This document shows, piece by piece, positions 1-12,104 of a DNA stretch of 64,000 nt. The DNA is from Rhinopomastus cyanomelas (lineage: Eukaryota > Chordata > Aves > Bucerotiformes > Rhinopomastidae): contig VXBP01005577.1 of assembly GCA_013400115.1 (NCBI GenBank), positions 1 through 64,000 of the forward strand, written 5' to 3'. A model generated the notes under the pieces. It saw nothing but the letters and a program-made list of their open reading frames with translations. It searched no databases and had not been told where the DNA came from. The position numbers and the translations under genes are program-made. Within the stretch, counting starts at the first letter, position 1; each line of letters begins with the position of its first letter.

Positions 1-410
1 CTGCCTCCCTTGCAATCCAATTCCTGTTGATGGCAGCCAGCCCAGAGCTAGCAGCAAAGTGCATTAACCCGCGGGGGTGATGGGCAGACCGGCCTCAGAG
101 GGAACATGATCGGGGCCTTATTTACCTCTTGCTTTGATGTCACTCCGGGAGTTAATGGAGTTATTTGTAATTTACACCAGAGCGAAACAGGACTGACTCC
201 AGATGAGTGTCTGGAGGTTTACTGTGGACTCCTTAATGCGCTCTGTAGTGGCTAAATGGTGCTGAAGCTGTTGGGGGAGGCTCCAGTCTTGTCTACTCTT
301 GAAGTGCCTTCCTGAAAGGGTTACTGCGAATGGAGCTGGGTCACCAGGGAGGATTGTTTGGGCTTTGCTGCTCTCGAAGTCATGTGGAGAGAGGTGGTGC
401 CTTGACACAG

Positions 411-640
411 AGTCACAGAACATGAGGGACCTCACAAGATCATCCAGTCCTCCTGCCACAGCATGGTCACCAGAGCCCATTGCTGCCTCCTGGCCATCCT
501 GCTGGCCACCAGAACCTCCAGGTCCCTTCCCCTCTGCTGCTCTCCAACAGGTCAGTCTCCAGCCTGTCCTGGAGTCCCTGGGGTTGTTCTTGCCCAGATG
601 CCAGACTCTACACTTGCCCTTGTTATTTAGCTTATGATCT
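411..640 (-). mobile_element. CR1 group A fragment, internally deleted
   Basis: Starts with the antisense 3' tail (AGTCACAGAACATGAGGGACC) and after about 50 bp jumps to the more 5' part of the element (GGCCATCCTGCTGGCCACCAG). The roughly 500 bp normally lying between are missing. Confidence 0.8.
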
Positions 641-3600
641 TCTCTGTAGCTATAAAGAGAGCTGAGGCCACACTCTGGACCAGGAAGCTGCTGCCTTTGG
701 CTCAAGACAAACATATGGTTGTGGTCATGAACTGACTTCTGCCTACTGGCTCTCCAAGAGCTCCTCAGAGCTTGTAAATAGGGTTGTTTTCTGCTGGAAT
801 GTGGGTTGTTTGATGGCCCTAATGTTTGGCTGCACTGGAGCTCCTGACATACTTTCTACTAGGAACTAGAACTCGCAGTGTCCATCAAGTTAATGTTGTT
901 CTCAAGCTCTGGGGGTGATTCTCAGAGGAAGCTCTCTCATTCTGGCAAGCTGGAGGGCGATAGAATGGGAACAGCAGTGGAACTGTTGTACAATTCTCTG
1001 CGTAGGTTGGAGTCGAGAGCTGCCCACAATTGAATGAGTGTTTGGGGGTAGTTTCTGCTTCCAGAGAAGCAGCAGACCCAGGAAGACAAGGTCAATGGAA
1101 GTTGCATTTCATCTGGATTGCTGCTCTTGCTCTCCTCTGCGCCCGTGCTCCGTGCAGGTGCTTGGCTTATATCTTCATGCTGTCAATAACCCCGATGCGA
1201 TTGAGCAGACAGGATTAATGCAGATTTTTAAGGGCTATATTTAGAAGTAATTTAGCTATCATCAGTCAGAAGGGTGGGGAGAGATGTGATCGTTATTCAA
1301 TACTGATTGAATATTCTATTGCTAGAGATACTTATGAACCCTAAACATGTCTGTGCATCGTGCTTCCAGGCCTTCAGCAAGGGGAAAAATGAACCTTGGC
1401 AGTTCAGAGAGAACCAGAAGTGAAGTGATGAGCTGGGAGGGTGAGCTGGCTAATGAGGCAGACCAGTAAGGCTGGCTGGATGGCACTGGAACAAGAGCTT
1501 CCTAACGTGATGAGGGGTCCTGCTGGAGGAGGGAGTAGACAGCTGGGTGATGGGTGCTGTGGCTGATGGTGGAACTGTTGAGAGTGTTGAGAATTGGGGG
1601 TGGGGGGAGCTGTTTTGACCTCCCTTCCTGAGCCAGCAGTGAGTGCACTTTGCTCAGAGCTTGCTTTCTTCTTTTTTCTCTCCTGCCAGAGACATGAGAG
1701 GAAGGAAATAGACTGTTAGTGAGTGATCTCTGCCTTACGAGCAAGCAAGATCAAAATGCTCCTGCTCTGATTGATGGTAATTAGGCTAAGGAGCCATAAG
1801 GCAGGAGCCTTCCAGTGAAGCACCAAGTGCTGGGCACTCAATACAATTTCATCTCCTAAAGGCTCTGCCCTGCACTCTCTGCTCCCTCCTTGCATTTCCT
1901 GAACAGAGATTTCATTTCAGATAGTGCAGTCAGTGCTTCGCACTTTCAGGAGCATTTATAAAATGGAATTACCAGAAATAATCATGGTAATTAACATACC
2001 CAGCTATAAGGAGGAAGATTAATTACAAAGCTCTAATTCATCTGCAAAACACAAACCACGAGAAGAGCTTGACTGGGTTAGCAGCAGTGAGACCTGCACA
2101 CATCAGGGATTCAGCCCGTGCTGCGGCACAGCCTGGCTGTCCTGGGGTGGGGAAGGGGAAGTGAGGCACCCACAGGGCAGATGACTGGCAGACTACCAGA
2201 GGGAATTGTTCCAGAGCAGGCGGTCCTGCTTCACTTCTGTTGTTAGAAGGGAGGGCTGGTTCCTACAAGTAACTGTCTGAATTTCCCCCCCAGATGTGAG
2301 CAGCTGATAATGGCAATAATTGGTGCCATAGAAACAAGGTCAGAGCCGAGGATGTTACCCACTAGGAGTCACTTCCCTAAAACTCGTGTGGAAGCCGCTG
2401 CCTCGGAGCAGCTTGGAAAGCATACAGTAAAAAAAGGCCACTGATGATGAGCTGTTTGAATTATGTAAATGCTCAGGTATCCATGGGGTTTGACCTTTTT
2501 GCAGATGTAATTTAGCATTCAAGACACTGTCATCTTGCTGCCAAAGTCAAATTGGATGCTTGCTGCTGCAATTGATAGCTGATATCCGATCTCCTTCAAG
2601 AGCAGGCGGCACGGAGAGGCAGGCGACGCGGTTTGCTGCGGGGATGGGAAGCTGCATTTCTAAGTGTGAAGTTTTGGATTCAATTCAGATGAGCAATATC
2701 CTTTCAGAAAAAAACATGCACCTGGTTCTGCAGGTCATCATAGCCCTTCCTGTGCACCTGCAGTCCTGCAGGATGGCTGTGGGCGCAGTAGCTGTCCAGG
2801 CTTGTCTCACCTCGGGCTTGGCTTGTGCCAGCACAAAGGCCCTGGGCCAACCCTGCTCCTGGCCATGGGAGCAGGGGACAGCAACAACATAGCCATGTGG
2901 CTCAGAGCTACCCTTTCCAACTAGCAGTCAGAGATGGCAGGAGTTCTGACTTGAGGGAGAGCTTTTCCTGAGTGATGCTGGAGACTGCACAACTCCCAGC
3001 ACAGGTGCTGAGATGGTTTGTGTGCGCGAAGCACAAGGGAGCGGTACAGCTCAAGTGTGGAGCTCTGCAGTCCAACATCTCTGACCTCCTGATGCCCACG
3101 GTGTGTACCTGTGTAAGCCTTGCTGTCCCCATTTATCAGCAGGGTCTGGTCTGTGCCTGCAGTGAAAACCCCCCGCTCTCTTCTGCAGAGGGCTTGGCTG
3201 CCAGCCGGCGGTTGCTCCTGGTCCCGGTGTGCCAGGTGGCTGAGCCAATCGCCTTCCCGCCGGGGTTGATCCAAATAGCCTCAGCAGCCTCCCTTCACAC
3301 CAAATCAGTGTCTGCTATAGTAAATAGAAATGATGCTGAAGAAACACCTGCTCTTCCTGGCCCCCGCTTGCTCACAGCATCTGGAAAAAAGCCTCTGCTC
3401 TGGAGCTGGAGGCAGGTTGCTGGTGTTAACTCTTGTGAACTGGGCTGATCTGCAGCCCTACTGAGGCATCGCTGTGTTTGCTAACAGCAGAAGGGCTTCT
3501 CTTGAGCTGTGGTGGCTCACTCAAGCTGTCTGGTCAGCCAGAGGTGTCCCAAGCCTTCTGATCCTTTCCTAGCCTTGGTGTGGCATCTGAGTGGAGATGC

Positions 3601-4688
3601 CCATCTGTCCTTTGCATGGGTGAAGCTCTGCCTGCACAGAGGGACAGACAGAAGCAGCTCTGTGTGAGCTGCCTGGCTGGAAGTAGCTTGTTGCTGTCTG
3701 CTGTAGATGCACAAAGGAGACCCAAAATGCAGATCTTCAATTTCAGTGCTTTCCTGTGAGCCTGGGAAAATTAGCAAATGTCTAGGAAAGAGCAGCGATG
3801 AAAAATGAGCCTGGATGTTTCTGTGTGCCTGGGCTCAGGAGAACACTGCAGGCTGCTCTTAGCATTTTTCCTCAGCATTAGCCCAGTAATTTCCCTGAAG
3901 TTGCTCTGTATTTCCACAGGAACAAATGAGAGCTAAAGCTGGCTCCAGATTCCTGACTGTAATTGCTCCTCTGTTGCTGCCAAGAGTTAACTTCTAATCT
4001 GGTGCAAATTGTTCCTGTTCAAGTGCTTTCCACCTTGTGCTGCTCAGCCCGAAACCAGCAGAGAATTTGCTGTGTGTGTTTCATTACACAAAATCCTTTT
4101 GCCTTTCTGAAGAGCTGTCTTTCGGGGCTGGGGAGGATTTTTGGCCATGGCTTTGAGATGGGGTTGGTGTACGCGGAGCGCCGCGTCACTGGAAGCAGCT
4201 GGGTTACCTTCACTGCTTAATGGTTGACTTCCAGTGCAGGTTTTGTATTTCATGCTTCATTATTTTTCATTCCTTGTTGTGTGGCCATTTGTGAACTGAA
4301 GGTGAGTTACGTGATGGGTCTCTCCCAGGCGTGCAGGGAGGATCAGCACTGAGGATGAGCTGAGAACCTGGTTCCTTTTGATGCCTCTGTAGTGTCTCGG
4401 TGGCTCTTGCAAGTCAGGGTGTGATTGGGGTTGAGCTTGTCTTGCTGTTTTGAGGTGGAGTCTAGGAAGCAGCCTCCTTGTGTCCCTGTCCTGAACCAGG
4501 AGACCCTGAGTGGTGATTACAGTGGAGGCATCCCCTGGTATAGCATTCTGCCCATCCCTGCTGCTGGGGTCACAGAGGGGAAGAGCATGGTGCTTGTCCT
4601 GGCGTTGGGGGTCACTGTCCTGTCTAACTTGATCCCTGACTTTGGGCCATCAAGTGTTTCGCGTACGGCTTGAGAATCTACAGCAGGT
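641..4688. other. Intergenic DNA, no gene; possible conserved non-coding blocks
   Basis: About 4 kb of unique sequence. Two AT-rich blocks stand out: 1955-2050, with repeated TAATT cores, and 2425-2530, with GAATTATGTAAATG and TGTAATTTAGC. The open frames here are short and look like chance. Confidence 0.45.
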
Positions 4689-5090
4689 CTGGAGGATGGA
4701 GCATCTCCCTGCTGAGGAGAGGCTGAGGGAGCTGGGGCTCTGGAGCTGGGAGAAAAGGAGCCTGAGGGGTGACCCCATGGATGTTGATAAATAAGGAAAG
4801 TGCAGGTGTCAGGATGGAGCCAGGCTCTGCTCAGGGGCACCCAGTGACGGGACAAGGGGCAGCGGGTGTGAGCTGGAGCAGAGGAGGTTCCCCATCAGTG
4901 TGAGAAGGACCTTGTTGGCAGTGAGGGTGGCAGAGCCCTGGCAGGGGCTGCCCAAGGGAGTTGTGGAGTCTCCTTCTCTGGAGACATTTCAAACCCTTCT
5001 GGACATGTTCCTGTGCGACTGCATCTAGGGGATCCTGCTGTGTCAGGGTGATATTTTGAGTTCCCTTCCAATCCCTTGTGTTCTGTGATC
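4689..5090 (+). mobile_element. CR1 group A, 3' end
   Basis: A 5'-truncated copy starting at GGAGGATGGAGCATCTCCCT and ending in TTGTGTTCTGTG. The roughly 250-bp core is close to the other group A copies. A GTTGATAAATAAGG variant stands where others have GTTGATCAATATG. Confidence 0.88.
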
Positions 5091-5221
5091 ATCAATATTT
5101 AACTATTGAAAAGGGAATGCTCATGTTAGGGAAGTGTTTCAAGTGATCCAGGTTTTTGAAGTGTCAACTCCTTCCACCTTTATGTTCTGGTGAATGTTTT
5201 CTGTTCATCACTGATTTAAAC

Positions 5222-5460
5222 AGCCTCAAGCTGCATCAGGGGAGGTTCAGATTGGATTTAAGGAAGAAGTTCTATCCTGAGAGAGCGGCTGGGCACTGGA
5301 ACAGGCTGACCAGGGAGGGCCTGGAGTCCCCATCCCTGGAGGGGTTTAAAAACCCAGTAGCTAGAGCATTGAAGGCCATGGTCCGGGGGTTAGGGAGCTG
5401 TTGGGATGAGGGGTGGGCTTGATGACCCTGGAGGTCCCTTCTGGCCAGGATGATTCTGTG
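5222..5460 (+). mobile_element. CR1 group D, 3' end
   Basis: Carries GGGGTTTAAAAACCCAGTAG and the tail GGCCAGGATGATTCTGTG. It lies 130 bp after a group A copy in the same orientation. Confidence 0.85.
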
Positions 5461-6581
5461 TTCAAGCCTCAGCTCTCCCCCGCCTCAGATCTGTCTGAAG
5501 AAAAGCAAGTTGAAAGCCAGCAGCGAGCTGGGTTTCAATAAATACTTCCCCGAGAGATCAGCTGGAGCAGTGCTTTCCCATTTTAAAGCAAACTCTCTCT
5601 TTGTAGAGGGAGGGAAAGAGTTATTTTTGCATATGTAGGTTAATATTAATGACGCACTCAAGAGAATAGATGGTCCTTGTGTGCACACAATTGAGGCTAG
5701 AAATGGGCTTTACAAGGGAGATGATTGCGCCCATAACTCCATGTGTGAATTAGTTTGTCCCTTGGCAAGAAACAGACTGTCCAGAGTTGCACAGTGCTGC
5801 CAAGATCCAGCTGGTGTGGGGAGCACAGTGGCAGTCAGCGCTGCTGAGAGGGGCTCCAGAGCTTTTCCAGACCCACCAGTAACCCTGCAGCCTGGCAGCA
5901 CTGCAGAAAGGTGCTGCCCGAGCTGGGTCCCAGGTTAGTTCTGCTTCGCCCATCAGTGAATCAAGAAGAGAGTCAAAGTACCCTCCTGTGTCTGTGCATC
6001 CGGAAGTCTCCAGGCAGATGCTGGGGCTGTGGTAACACAGTGTTCTTGGGATGTATTAACTTGTCCTGACAAAAAGCCATTAACCAGACAGGCAGGGCTG
6101 TAGCAGCATCTGCAGAGCAGAGGCTGAATAATTCTTGCTCATTAAAAACAACCCTTTGAAGGCAGCGCTGCCTCCCCCTCCTCAGTGCTCCTGTCCAGCA
6201 CAGGGACACACAATGTGCACCCGCTGGATAAAACAGATGTGCATCTGGGTGTTTCCTCTCCCTGCCAGAGTCAGCAAATTAAGGATGCGCCCAGCCCGGC
6301 GTGCGTGCTGCATCGCCTCGTGGTTCTGCGGGTCTGAACCCTGTTTATGGGTAAAATAATTTGATACCTATTAGATGTTGCTGCTGTTAGCTGGCCCAGC
6401 CTGGTGTGTCCTCTGGAGAGGATGAGCAGCTTTTCTCCCAGTCCTTGGTGTCTGGCTACCACCTGGTGCTGGACCAGTCTGCCAGCAAAGCTGTGTCGCC
6501 TGGCTGCGGAGAACTTGAGTGGCTTCAAAGCAAGAAACTCCTCAGTGAGTTGGCTTCCCCCTGGTATAGGAACAGGGAGGT

Positions 6582-6655
6582 AGAATCATAGATTCATCGA
6601 GTGATTCGGGTTGGGAAAGACCCCTTGGGATCAAGTGCAACCATCAGCTCTGCTC
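6582..6655 (-). mobile_element. CR1 group B tail, very short
   Basis: About 75 bp of antisense 3' end (AGAATCATAGATTC, GTTGGGAAAGACC). The rest is absent. Confidence 0.65.
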
Positions 6656-6947
6656 TAAGCTGGTCTGTGAAGCTCTTGCTGATGTTACTTGCTGTTCTCA
6701 GTAGCAGAAGTGTCCCATCACCTTGAGGCTGGTGTAGCTCACTGGGAGGTTGGCCAGAAACCGCAGAGCTCTGCCAGCTAGGATTATTTTACTAGTCTAA
6801 GCTGTAGTAGGTGGGTAAGTTGTTTGCCAAAGCCTTAAGACAACACCTGTATCAAAAGCTGAGGTTGACCCAAGTGAACTTAGTGTGGCAACTGATCACC
6901 AGGACTTGTCCCTCTTTTCTTTTGGGCTTTGAAACTCCTGCTTCGTC

Positions 6948-7105
6948 AGGCACTGGAATGGGCTGCCCAAGGTGGTGGCAGAGTCCCCATCCCTGGATGA
7001 GTGTAAAAGTCACTTAGATGTGGTTTAGGGGTGACCTTGCAGAGTGGGGTTGATGGTTGGGCTCGCTAATCCCAGGGGTCTCTTCCAAGCTGAATGATCC
7101 TATGA
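6948..7105 (+). mobile_element. CR1 group B, 3' end
   Basis: From GGCACTGGAATGGGCTGCCC through a GAGTGTAAAAGTCACTTAG variant to GCTGAATGATCCTATG. Confidence 0.85.
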
Positions 7106-8002
7106 AATTGTCAGCCTGCCCTATAAAACATTTCTGCAGTTGCACTTTTCCAAAGGGTCTTACGGCTTGTTCTTGCCATAATGTGTTTATTTTCTATTCC
7201 TTCTAACAGATGCTGAGCAATTAGAGAACATGGCAGAGCAACATATTTATCCTAATGAAAGGAAGGAAAGGAATAAGTGCTCCAAGTATTACACTTCCTA
7301 ATAAGATGCATTCAGTAGGGTATGAATGGCGAAGCACAGCCCCAGCAGCAAGAGGGTATTTGTCAGTGACCTCTTCAAGATCCTAAGACAGGAGAACTCT
7401 CCACACCCACCCCACAGAAGCCAGTGTTAAGCCCACAAGGGGCAGAACAAGCCTGTTGGAAGAGACCAACTGGGTAACAGCTTGCAGAGAAGGTTTACAA
7501 CCCCCCAAACCCCAGAGCTAAGGAGGGAAGGCCGGCTGATGAAGTGTTTTTCCAGCTTACCATCCCATTCCCTACAGTGATTTTTATTTCTACTCCTTGA
7601 GGCTTGTGCCTGTCCAGATGTGCTGTAAAATTAATATTAGCCCATTGCTTGTCTTTTAGGAGCTGCTCGTGATCTGAGCTGCTTGGCTTAAAGCTCATGC
7701 AGCTTCATTTCTTCAGTGAAAGGGTAGGGAAAGGATCCTGTGCTGGGCATAGCAAGGGATGGGCTAGGAGAGAGGCTGAGACACTGAACCCTTCAGCCTC
7801 CTCCTGCTTACACAGTGAGATTCACCCTGCTGCAGTGTGTTTAAAAGGAGTGGAGGGCTCAGGGGGTGTTTGTGAGCTGCTGGAGTAAACCTCTGAGCTG
7901 CTCTAGCAAGGAAAGGGATGGTTCAGCTCTGGAGAGACAGCTAAAGAGCAGGGAGGGGTCAGAAGCATCTCTGCTGCCTGTGTAGGTTTGTGTCATGTTC
8001 AT
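7106..8002. other. Unique intergenic DNA
   Basis: Nothing coding seen. 7160-7330 is an AT-rich block (CCATAATGTGTTTATTTTC, CATATTTATCCTAATG) that could be a conserved non-coding element. Confidence 0.35.
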
Positions 8003-8315
8003 AAGTATGTGAAGGGTGGGTGTGAGGAGGATGGAGCCAGGCTCTGCTCAGGGGCACCCAGTGACAGGACAAGGGGCAGCGGGTGTGAGCTGGAGCAGAG
8101 GAGGTTCCCCATCAGTGTGAGAAGGACCTTGTTGGCAGTGAGGGTGCCAGAGCCCTGGCAGGGGCTGCCCAGGTGGAGTCTCCTCCTCTGCAGCAGTTTC
8201 AAACCTGCCTGGGCTGTTCCTGTGTGACTGGATCTGGGGGATCCTGCTGTGGCAGCAGGGGGATTGGACTGATGATTTTTAGAGGTCCCTTCTGAGCCCT
8301 CATGTTCTGTGATTC
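8003..8315 (+). mobile_element. CR1 group A, 3' end
   Basis: Begins at AAGTATGTGAAGGGTGGG and ends CATGTTCTGTGATTCC. A short deletion after GGGCTGCCCAGG removes about 10 bases found in sister copies. Confidence 0.88.
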
Positions 8316-10202
8316 CTTGTTGCTCAGGGTTGTGTTGCAGCCAGTGCTGTGATAGCTGGGAAAGGAGTCTGTGTCAGAGGCGCTTGTCTGGCTCGGGAGG
8401 AGTAACGCCGCAGCCTCAGCCAGAAGGAACACGGGGACCTGCAGTGTGTCCCCCTCCCCGGGGTGTGCTGGTGTCTGAAGATGCACAGAGAATCAGAGTG
8501 CTTGAGTGGCCAGGACTACAAATATCCTCCTTCCCCTCTTCCTTTTCCCCTTGGCATCCACGTCAGGTTCTTCAGTGGCAACAAACTTCTAACAGTTGCT
8601 CATGAATGCACGGAGCTGGCATCAGAGCTGTTCTTTATGGGCCAGGAGAGTGGAAATGAACTGGTAGTAAGCCCTCAACTAAAACTGTTTTAGTCTGCTT
8701 CTGTTTGAGCAAATGAGCTAGAGAAAATAACATTAGAGGTGCATCACCAGCCCCAAATTCTGCATGAAGAGGAGGGCTTGGATTGGAAACCTCCTGTTTC
8801 TGCTCGAGGAGTGGGTAGACAAACCACTGCACTGTGAATGCCCAGCTGATTTGCCTTTAAGGAAATGATCCACTCTTGTTTAATGAAAAAACCCAAACAA
8901 GGGGAAAAATAAACGCCAAGCCAAGGCAGTGTTCCTCAATTAGCTGCAGCCTTTGTTAAAGTGCTTCTGGGAGAGCATGTGCCTGGTTCCCTGTTCCCCA
9001 GCCTGTCTGAATCCAGGGCCTGCGGGAGGAATTGCACAGATAAGGTCTTAATAGTCACTCATAGGGACAAGCTGTGTTGGCAGCGGATGTCTGGAAAGGG
9101 CTGCTTTGAACAGTTGGTCTCCTTTCTGTGAAGAGGAGATGCCATGTAAACATGAATAACTTATCGCTGCGATAAACCATCAAGTCAAGCTCTTTGCCCA
9201 AGGCAGGATCAGCTCTACCTCTGTCAGCCATCATCCAGGCTGACATCACCCAGGCAGATGTTTCATGTAACGTTGAACCTGCCGCAGGGTAGGAGACGGA
9301 CTGAGTGACCTTTTGAGCTTCCCTCTAGCCTTGCAGCCTGTGTGTGTCTGAATGTGGGATGAGAGCTCCATCGATCCTCCTGAAAGGAGCAGGGCACTCA
9401 GACACAACTACCTACAGACCCTTCCTGCTGAGCACCTCCTCAGCTGGAAACTTCCCTCATCCCAGGAGACAGAATCCGCTCTCGGAGGTGAGAGGGGAGA
9501 GCGTGTTCCGTGAGACACTTCAGTCTGGATGAGCCTTACTTTCTGCAGAAGCATCTGTGAAAGATCTTTCACAGGGGCATGTTTCCCAGAGGTGAATACA
9601 AGGAGGAGGAGATGAGATTTGCATAGCAGCGTGTAGGGTCTGTGTGTTCCTCCCAGCCTCGGGCTACCCCTACCCACGGGCTTCTGTTGGATGGATTTAC
9701 CTCTTCAACAGCACAGACTCCCCCGCCCCGCAGCTGCTGTTAGCTTGATAAATACAGACCTGATGGAGTCTGCTCCCTGCTCGGTGATCTGACGGTACAG
9801 GAGAGACAAGGCGAGGCAGTGCATAAAGCACAGCAGAGACTGAGGGGATCTGGGTCACGGGCGCAAACGTGCGAGATGTGGTGCTTGTGGCACTTCTCAC
9901 TGTCACGGGCCTTGAGGGTATGGCTTCAGAATGGGGAGTGTTTACTTGTTACGCATCTGGAATCACAGCTCAGCATCCCCTGGGCCGAGTCTTTGTGAGC
10001 ACTGTTCCCAGAGGAGAGCAGTGCAGTTCATCAGCACTATTTGGGCTTTGGATGCCTTCCATCTGGAGAACGTGCCGCGGTTGGCAGCTGGCGGGAGCTG
10101 GGGTGGCTGCGCTCCTGCTGAATCACGGGGGAGCCTGGGACGCGGAGAACGGGGGTGGCGGGAGAGTAGAGACTGAGGGGGTGCGGGGCACGAGGTTGTA
10201 GT
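8316..10202. other. Unique intergenic DNA, no gene recognised
   Basis: Mixed GC content. Many short open frames on both strands with no protein resemblance I can name, and no repeat structure seen. Confidence 0.35.
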
Positions 10203-10536
10203 GAGGCTGGAGCTGGTCTCTTCTCCCGAGTTACTGGTGATAGCGTGAGGGGAAATGGCCTCAAGTTGAATTGGGGGAGGTTTAGATTGGATCTTGAGAC
10301 AAAGTTCTTTGCGGAGAGAGAGCTTGGACCCTGGAAGAGGCTGCCCAGGGAGGTGGTGGATGGTTGGGCTCTGGAACAGGCTGCCCAGGGAGATGCTGCA
10401 ATCCCCATCCCTGAAGGGGTTTAAAAACCAAGTAGCTGGAGCACTTGAGGTCGTAGTCTGGGGGTTAGGCAGCTGTTGGGCTGAGGGCTGGGTTTGATGC
10501 TCCTGGAGGTCCTTTCCAGCCAGGATGATCTGCTGT
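10203..10536 (+). mobile_element. CR1 group D, 3' end, with a small internal duplication
   Basis: Starts at GGCTGGAGCTGGTCTCTTC and ends CCAGCCAGGATGATCTG. The module containing CTGCCCAGGGAG is present twice (about 10341 and 10381), a local duplication of about 40 bp. Confidence 0.82.
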
Positions 10537-10750
10537 TTGAACTGTTAATTAAGAGTTGAATTGGTTAAAGAGGGAGAGATGTCCCTGCTGAAGCATGGCT
10601 GTGAGTAGTGGGCAGTGGTGGTCTTCAGTTTTAAAGCAGTTGTCTAGCACTAAAGATACTAATAGCCCATCTTTTGGCTCTTGATGGAGAGCAGAAGGTT
10701 CTGGCAGAGTCACCTCCTCCTTTAGACACCTCTGCTAACCTTGTGAGGGT

Positions 10751-11174
10751 CCAGCACAGAGCCCCAAAGATGATGGAGGGAGCATCTCCTGGCTGAGGGA
10801 GCTGGAGCTCTTGAACCAAGAAAGTCCAAGGGGTGACCCCATGGATGTTGATCAAGATGTGAAGGGTGGGTGTGAGGAGGATGGAGCCAGGCTCTGCTCA
10901 GGGGCACCCAGTGACAGGACAAGGGGCAGCAGGTGTGAGCTGGAGCAGAGGAGGTTCCCCATCAGTGTGAGAAGGACCTTGTTGGCAGTGAGGGTGCCAG
11001 AGCCCTGGCAGGGTCTGTCTTGGGGGGGGTTGTGGAGTCTCCTTCTCTGGAGATGCTTCAAACCCCCCTGACCATGTTCCTGTGTGACTGGCTCTAGGGG
11101 ATCCTGCTGAGATGGGAGATTGGACTGGATGGTGTTTCGAGGTCCCTTCCAATCCCTGATGTTCTGTGATTGTG
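10751..11174 (+). mobile_element. CR1 group A, 3' half
   Basis: Runs from CCAGCACAGAGCCCCAAAG through GTTGATCAAGATGTGAAGG to TGATGTTCTGTGATTGTG. The core 10865-11010 is almost identical to the copies at 8030 and 33840. Confidence 0.88.
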
Positions 11175-11883
11175 TCCTGCTGATCCTAACCCCTAGGCAG
11201 CCCTGCACCCCATTGCTCTGGACGGAGTGCCGTGGTGTGTCCAGCCTGGAGGTGATGGTAGGGGTGTGTTGTGGCCAGAGCACTTCATCCTTTGTAGATG
11301 ATCCTGCCTGTGTAAGAGCTGTGTCTGGTCTTCCACAGTTCATGTTTTTAAGCTCCAGGACCACGTTTTGTCTCACGAGGATCCTCTCTCCCCTGCCATA
11401 GGCTCTGAACCTGCTCTCGCACGTTAGCAAAAGAACTTCTAGCCCAGAATAATTGCCTTTTCTGTCAGTGACAGAACCCATTTTGTGGGGTTTTCCTTCC
11501 TTTTAAATGACCATTTTATAGGGTAGAAAACTTTTTAATTCTCCTCTGCAAGACACATCTAAAACATAACAGATAGGCAAAGCTGTGTTATTAAAGCGAT
11601 CTGTTTTTCTTGGCATTCCTGTAATTTAATAAACTGCTTGAGCTCTGTTTCTGCAGTTTTTATGACATCACCAGAATAAACCCCATCCTGTGATTAATAG
11701 CTATTCAATCAATTCCCCCCTCCCCACATTGCCTTTAGGTTTAATGGACTTGGGAACTGTGGAAGTTAATTTTGTGTGAGTTTGGGTTTGGTTGCTGGAC
11801 TGAGCTGCTTGGGAAAAACTGCAGCAGTAGTGATGTGAGCTGGTGAGTCTTTGGGAGGAGGTGAGTTGTCTTGAGCCAGCGGT
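11175..11883. other. AT-rich unique block, possible conserved non-coding element
   Basis: 11440-11720 is low in CpG and rich in TTTAAATG, TTTTTAATTC and AATTTAATAAAC motifs, unlike the surrounding DNA. No coding frame. Confidence 0.35.
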
Positions 11884-12104
11884 GGGCCCTGGTGGCCAAG
11901 AAGGCCAATGGTATCCTGGGGTGGACCGGAGAGGGGTTCTCCTTCCAGTCTGCTCTGCCCTGGTCAGACTACACCTGGAATCTTGTGTCCAGTTCCGGAA
12001 GGACATTGCTGCTGGAGAGATGGAGTGGAGCATCTCCCTGCTGAGGGACCTGGGAAAAGAGGAGGCTGAGGGGTGACCCCGTGCATGTTGATCAATATGT
12101 GAAG
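11884..12104 (+). mobile_element. CR1 group A fragment without its 3' end
   Basis: Begins GGGCCCTGGTGGCCAAGAAG and stops after GTTGATCAATATGTGAAGC. The usual 300 bp of 3' sequence and the tail are lost, so a later deletion has probably removed them. Confidence 0.8.
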
